Shown here piece after piece: positions 60,315-64,000 of a DNA stretch of 64,000 nucleotides. The position numbers and the translations under genes were made by a program. Origin of the DNA: Nocardioides albertanoniae (GTDB lineage: Bacteria > Actinomycetota > Actinomycetes > Propionibacteriales > Nocardioidaceae); NCBI RefSeq assembly GCF_006716315.1, contig NZ_VFOV01000001.1, positions 292,501 to 356,500 on the forward strand, in the 5' to 3' direction. Under the pieces are notes generated by a model. That model did no database searches. It had not been told where the DNA came from and was given only the letters and a program-made list of their open reading frames with translations. Every line of letters begins with the position of its first letter. Position 1 is the stretch's first letter.

Positions 60315-61529
60315 GTGATCGACGTGGATCTGACCTATTCAGCCGAGGACGAGGCCTTCCGGGCCGAGGTGCGCGCATGGCTGGCCGACCATCTCGTGGG
60401 GGAGTGGGCGGCCCTGCGTGGCACCGGCGGGAACGGCCGTGACCATGAGTCGTACGAGGGCCGGCTGGCGTGGAACCGCTACCTGGCCGAGCACGGGTGG
60501 ACCTGCCTGGGATGGCCCGAGGAGCACGGTGGCCGCGGCCTGCCGCTGTTCCAGCAGGTGATCTTCCACGAGGAGTACGCCCGGGCGGACGCTCCGGTGC
60601 GGGTGAACCACCTCGGCGAGGAGCTGCTCGGGCCGACCCTCATCGCCCACGGCACCACGGCCCAGCAGGAGCGCTTCCTGCCCAGGATCGTCGCGGCCGA
60701 CGAGCTGTGGTGTCAGGGCTACTCCGAGCCGGGCGCCGGCTCCGACCTGGCCGGTGTGCGCACTCGCGCGCGTCTCAAGGGTGACCAGTGGGTCGTCGAC
60801 GGCCAGAAGGTCTGGACGTCGAACGCCCACCTCTCCGACTGGTGCTTCGTCGTGTGCCGCACCGACGCCGGCTCGTCTCGCCATCACGGACTCTCCTACC
60901 TGCTGGTGCCGATGGACCAGCCCGGCGTCGAGGTGCGGCCGATCCAGCAGCTCACCGGCACCTCGGAGTTCAACGAGGTCTTCTTCGACGGCGCCGTGAC
61001 CGGTGCCGACATGGTGGTCGGCGAGCCCGGCGACGGCTGGAAGGTCGCGATGGCGACCCTCGGGTTCGAGCGCGGGGTGTCGACGATCGGCCAGCAGGTC
61101 GGCTTCGCGCGCGAGCTGGAGACCGTCGAGGAGGCAGCCCGGGCCAACGGGACCATCGACGACCCCGGGATAGCCGTCCGGCTCAGCCAGGCCCATGTCG
61201 GGCTGGAGGTGCTCCGGCTGCACGCGCTGCGCACCCTCTCGGCGTACGACTCCGGCTCCGAGGGGCCCGAGGCGAGCGTCTCGAAGCTGTTGTGGGCCAG
61301 GTGGCATCGCGACCTCGGCGAGCTGGCGATGGACGTCGTCGGGCTCGCCGGTCTGACCACCGGCGACGACTACGCCCTCGACCGGCTGCAGTCGCTCTTC
61401 CTCTTCTCCCGGGCCGACACGATCTACGGCGGCTCCGACGAGATCCAGCGAAACATCATCGCCGAGCGTGTGCTCGGCCTGCCCAGAGAACCACGCCCCC
61501 AGGAACCACGCAGAGAGGCCCGTGCATGA
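60315..61529 (+). CDS. fadE30: Acyl-CoA dehydrogenase FadE30
   Basis: The 404-residue ACAD closely follows mycobacterial FadE30 as I recall it: TCLGWPEEHGGRGL, the FHEEYARADAPVRVNHLGEELLGPTLIAHGT segment, ELWCQGYSEPGAGSDLAGV and the C-terminal SRADTIYGGSDEIQRNIIAERVLGLPRE. FadE30 acts in beta-oxidation of the HIP-CoA side chain. Start is GTG 60315 or 60324; neither has a ribosome binding site, so the mRNA may be leaderless. Its stop overlaps the ipdF ATG by 4 nt. Confidence 0.92.
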   Translation: MIDVDLTYSAEDEAFRAEVRAWLADHLVGEWAALRGTGGNGRDHESYEGRLAWNRYLAEHGWTCLGWPEEHGGRGLPLFQQVIFHEEYARADAPVRVNHLGEELLGPTLIAHGTTAQQERFLPRIVAADELWCQGYSEPGAGSDLAGVRTRARLKGDQWVVDGQKVWTSNAHLSDWCFVVCRTDAGSSRHHGLSYLLVPMDQPGVEVRPIQQLTGTSEFNEVFFDGAVTGADMVVGEPGDGWKVAMATLGFERGVSTIGQQVGFARELETVEEAARANGTIDDPGIAVRLSQAHVGLEVLRLHALRTLSAYDSGSEGPEASVSKLLWARWHRDLGELAMDVVGLAGLTTGDDYALDRLQSLFLFSRADTIYGGSDEIQRNIIAERVLGLPREPRPQEPRREARA

Positions 61530-62329
61530 GCACCCAGAAACCAGAGCAGCCAGCCCCCGCGTACGTCCCCGGCCACTCGCTCCTCGAGGGCCGAGTCGTC
61601 GTCGTGACTGCGGCCGCCGGTGCCGGGATCGGGGCGGCGGTGGTGCGCAAGGTGCTCGAGGAGGGGGCCAAGGCGGTCGTCGTCTCCGACACCCACGAGC
61701 GGAGGCTCAAGGAGGCCGCCGACGCCCTCGGGGAGGAGTTCGGGGCAGACCGGATCACAGCTGTGACCTGCGACGTCACCCAGCAGGAGCAGGTCGATGC
61801 GCTGCTCGATGCAGCCGATGCGTACGGCGGTGTCGACGTGCTGATCAACAACGCCGGACTCGGCGGCACCGCTTCGGTGCTGGAGATGACCGACGAGCAG
61901 TGGTCGAAGGTCCTCGACATCACCTTGACCGGCACCTTCCGGTGCGTCCGGGCCGTCGGAAAGCGGTTTGTCGCTGCCGGCAAGCGCGGGGTGATCGTCA
62001 ACAACGCCTCCGTCATCGGCTGGCGGGCGCAGGAGGGACAGGCGCACTACGCCGCCGCCAAGGCCGGCGTGATGGCGCTGACCCGCTCGGCCGCCGCCGA
62101 CCTCGCGCCGCACGGGATCCGCGTCAACGCCGTCTCGCCGTCGCTGGCGATGCACCCGTTCCTGGAGAAGGTCACCAGCCCCGAGCTGCTCGTCGAGCTC
62201 AAGGGCGGCGAGGCGTTCGGCCGCGCCGCCGAGCCCTGGGAGGTCGCCAACGTGATGGTCTTCCTGGCCAGCGACTACTCGTCCTACATGACCGGCGAGG
62301 TCGTCTCGGTCTCGAGTCAGCATGCGTAG
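61526..62329 (+). CDS. ipdF: IpdF-like short-chain dehydrogenase
   Basis: The 267-residue SDR has VVVVTAAAGAGIGAAVVRKVL (cofactor loop with an alanine-rich variant), INNAGLGGTASVLEM, VNNASVIGWRAQEGQAHYAAAKAG (Ser, Tyr, Lys). It lies between fadE30 and fadA6 as ipdF does in mycobacteria, where it oxidises a 5-hydroxy ring-C/D intermediate. ATGA overlap with fadE30 indicates coupling. Confidence 0.9.
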   Translation: MSTQKPEQPAPAYVPGHSLLEGRVVVVTAAAGAGIGAAVVRKVLEEGAKAVVVSDTHERRLKEAADALGEEFGADRITAVTCDVTQQEQVDALLDAADAYGGVDVLINNAGLGGTASVLEMTDEQWSKVLDITLTGTFRCVRAVGKRFVAAGKRGVIVNNASVIGWRAQEGQAHYAAAKAGVMALTRSAAADLAPHGIRVNAVSPSLAMHPFLEKVTSPELLVELKGGEAFGRAAEPWEVANVMVFLASDYSSYMTGEVVSVSSQHA

Positions 62330-62338
62330 CAGCACCCC

Positions 62339-62466
62339 GCTGGTCGAGCCGGGAGGCCGCCTGCGGCCGAGCGTGTCGAGACCAACGCAGTCCTATCGAG
62401 CGTCGACGGGACCGTGTTGGTCTCGACACGACGTCGCTCGTACCTCACGACGTCGGCTCGACCGGC
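62339..62466. repeat. Intergenic imperfect palindromic element between ipdF and fadA6
   Basis: Outer arms GCTGGTCGAGCCG (62339-62351) and CGGCTCGACCGGC (62454-62466) pair with one mismatch; inner arms CGTGTCGAGACCAAC (62372-62386) and GTTGGTCTCGACACG (62416-62430) pair perfectly. The layout resembles REP-like or MITE-like extragenic palindromes of related actinobacteria. It separates two otherwise adjoining genes of the operon. Confidence 0.82.
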
Positions 62467-62487
62467 GTGGGTCAAGGAGTCAGAACA

Positions 62488-63636
62488 ATGTCTGAGGCAT
62501 ACATCATCGACGCCGTCCGTACGCCGGTCGGCAAGCGCGGTGGCGCGCTCGCCGGCGTACATCCCGCTGATCTCGGCGCCCACTCGCTGGCCGCGCTCGT
62601 CGACCGGACCGGGGTCGACCCGGGCGCCGTCGACGACGTGATCATGGGCTGCTGCGACACCATCGGCGGACAGGCCGGCGACGTCGCGCGGACGGCGTGG
62701 TTGGTGGCCGGTCTGCCCGACCACGTGCCGGGTGTGACCATCGACCGGCAGTGCGGCTCCTCGCAGCAGGCGGTGCACTTCGCCGCGCAGGGCGTCATGT
62801 CCGGCACCCAGGACCTGGTGGTCGCCGGCGGGCTGCAGAACATGTCGGCGATCCCGATCTCCGCGGCGATGCTGGTGGGCCAGCAGTACGGGTTCACGAC
62901 TCCGTTCGCCGAGTCGCCCGGCTGGATGAAGCGTTACGGCGACCAGGAGGTCTCCCAGTTCCGCTCCGCCGAGATGATCGCCGAGAAGTGGGACGTCTCG
63001 CGCGAGGACATGGAGGCCTATGCCCTCGAATCGCACCAGCGTGCCAAGGCCGCGATCGCAGCAGGGCGGTTCGACCGCGAGATCGTCGCGGTCGGCGACT
63101 TCGACACCGACCAGTGCCCGCGCGAGACCTCGCTGGAGAAGATGGCCTCGCTCGACCCGCTGGCGCCCGGCGGACGGATCACCGCTGCCGTCGCATCTCA
63201 GATCTGCGATGCCTCCTCGGCGCTGCTGGTGGCGTCCGAGCAGGGCGTACGCAGCCACGATCTGACCCCGCGAGCCCGGATCCATCACCTCTCGGTGCGC
63301 GGCGACGACCCGGTGTGGATGCTCACCGGGCCGATCGAGGCGACTCGCCACGCCCTGGCGAAGACGGGCCTGTCGGTCGACGACATCGACCTGTTCGAGT
63401 GCAACGAGGCCTTCGCGAGCGTCGTGCTGGCGTGGATGAAGGAGCTCGACATCCCGCGCTCGAAGGTGAACGTGAACGGCGGCGGCATCGCCCTCGGCCA
63501 CCCCATCGGCGCCACCGGTGCCCGGCTGATGACAACTCTCCTCAACGAGCTCGAGCGCACCGGCGGCCGCTACGGCCTGCAGACCATGTGCGAGGGCGGC
63601 GGCCAGGCCAACGTGACGATCATCGAACGGCTCTGA
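62488..63636 (+). CDS. fadA6: FadA6 thiolase of HIP catabolism
   Basis: The 382-residue thiolase agrees with mycobacterial FadA6 as I remember it over most of its length: SEAYIIDAVRTPVGKRGGAL at the start, the cysteine in TIDRQCGSSQQAV, PISAAMLVGQQYGFTTP, and NELERTGGRYGLQTMCEGGG at the end. FadA6 thiolytically cleaves the ring-opened dioyl-CoA. AAGGAGT precedes the ATG. It is the third gene of the fadE30 operon, set apart by the palindromic element. Confidence 0.94.
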   Translation: MSEAYIIDAVRTPVGKRGGALAGVHPADLGAHSLAALVDRTGVDPGAVDDVIMGCCDTIGGQAGDVARTAWLVAGLPDHVPGVTIDRQCGSSQQAVHFAAQGVMSGTQDLVVAGGLQNMSAIPISAAMLVGQQYGFTTPFAESPGWMKRYGDQEVSQFRSAEMIAEKWDVSREDMEAYALESHQRAKAAIAAGRFDREIVAVGDFDTDQCPRETSLEKMASLDPLAPGGRITAAVASQICDASSALLVASEQGVRSHDLTPRARIHHLSVRGDDPVWMLTGPIEATRHALAKTGLSVDDIDLFECNEAFASVVLAWMKELDIPRSKVNVNGGGIALGHPIGATGARLMTTLLNELERTGGRYGLQTMCEGGGQANVTIIERL

Positions 63637-63643
63637 GGTCGGG

Positions 63644-63689
63644 GTTGTGAAGCTGAGAGTGGTCTAGAGGCCACGCTCAGCTTCACAAC
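63644..63689. terminator. Long hairpin between fadA6 and yidC-like gene ends
   Basis: Arms GTTGTGAAGCTGAG (63644-63657) and CTCAGCTTCACAAC (63676-63689) pair perfectly; an inner GTGG/CCAC stem follows after one mismatch. It starts 8 nt after the fadA6 stop and lies before the end of the convergent membrane insertase gene, so it can terminate both. Confidence 0.85.
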
Positions 63690-63703
63690 GTCCGGCGGCC
63701 AGA

Positions 63704-64000
63704 TCAGGCCGGCTGCAACCTGACCGTCCGGCGCTCGGCGGCAGGGGAGCCGGGCGTGGGGAACCAGTGGTGGATCACCGCCGCCTGCCCCGCGGTCCAC
63801 AGGCCGCTGATCACCCAGTAGACGAGCAGGGCGAGCGGCACGGTGCTGCCGGCGAGCAGCATCCCGCCCGCGGAGATGACAGGCATCAGCTCCTGGATGC
63901 GGATCATCGACTCGGGCATGTCGGCGCGCACCATGTTGGGCAGCACCCATAGCCGCTGGCTCAGGAAGCTGACCGCGGCCGCGGTGGCGGCGAGGCCGAG
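63704..64000 (-). CDS. YidC/Oxa1 family membrane protein insertase, C-terminal part
   Basis: The last 98 residues are present; the gene continues beyond the window end. The two hydrophobic segments with LGLAATAAAVSFLSQRLWVLPNM and LMPVISAGGMLLAGSTVPLALLVYWVISGLWTAGQAAVI match the last TMs of Oxa1/YidC proteins (the LMP..P...G...YW pattern). It inserts membrane proteins, with or without SecYEG. It is unrelated to the steroid cluster. Confidence 0.85.
   Translation of the reverse strand, partial: LGLAATAAAVSFLSQRLWVLPNMVRADMPESMIRIQELMPVISAGGMLLAGSTVPLALLVYWVISGLWTAGQAAVIHHWFPTPGSPAAERRTVRLQPA

Noticed and set aside
60788-61525. Upstream extension of the ipdF frame
   Set aside because: It overlaps most of fadE30 in another frame; the SDR domain begins after the ATG at 61526, which overlaps the fadE30 stop.

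Overview
The window is high-GC actinobacterial DNA, most likely from the Nocardioidaceae (Nocardioides or a relative). This is inferred from the gene families present: a bacterial proteasome activator, two ECF42 sigma factor/DGPF pairs, a KstR2-controlled steroid-degradation cluster, F420-type luciferase-like and MMPL proteins, frequent GTG starts and many 4-base start/stop overlaps. There are no prophages, insertion sequences or CRISPR arrays.

Layout. 1-1.66 kb: 3' end of a 23S rRNA gene, the 5S rRNA and a terminator. 1.7-9.4 kb: metal handling and regulation, with an MFS exporter and a siderophore-interacting protein sharing a DtxR-like iron box, an Nramp-like transporter without the classic metal motifs, an ECF42 sigma/DGPF pair, an LLM oxidoreductase and a nicotianamine-synthase-like gene behind a MerR regulator. 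9.5-15.5 kb: an Old Yellow Enzyme, a second DGPF/ECF42 pair, a LysR/FAD-oxidase pair and a HAD hydrolase. 15.5-22.3 kb: two DUF1989 genes and a urea/guanidine carboxylase, coupled by 4-base overlaps, then a TetR gene; an 18-bp operator-like motif occurs twice upstream. 22.4-34.9 kb: a cytochrome P450, a WYL regulator flanked by 21-bp repeat clusters, a histidine phosphatase, YnfA, a NUDIX protein, ChrA, the proteasome activator Bpa, a quinone oxidoreductase, a MobA-like protein, a nitrilase-family enzyme, a repeat-rich membrane protein and a biotin carrier.

34.9-41 kb holds tRNA-Ser(UGA), tRNA-Ser(GCU) and tRNA-Arg(ACG), a tiny secreted peptide with four DTSW repeats facing a LuxR-like regulator, a membrane HD-domain protein and TerC. 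41-46 kb is a TetR/MMPL/YhgE export unit. 46-47.9 kb has a nitroreductase and a secreted protein.

47.9-63.6 kb is the KstR2 regulon for steroid C/D-ring (HIP) catabolism: SDR-thiolase, fadD3, kstR2, an operon echA-fadE31/32/33-like-ipdA-ipdB, and fadE30-ipdF-fadA6. Three sites matching the KstR2 consensus lie at the expected promoters. A RelE/RHH toxin-antitoxin pair and a CPA2 antiporter interrupt the cluster. The window ends inside a YidC/Oxa1 gene.

The most unusual features are the DTSW repeat peptide with its neighbouring regulator, the nicotianamine-synthase-like gene, long perfect hairpins at convergent gene ends (two of them copies of one element), the 21-bp repeat clusters around the WYL gene, and a 32-bp perfect palindrome inside an acyl-CoA dehydrogenase gene. 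Functions are read from sequence motifs and remembered family members; no searches were run.
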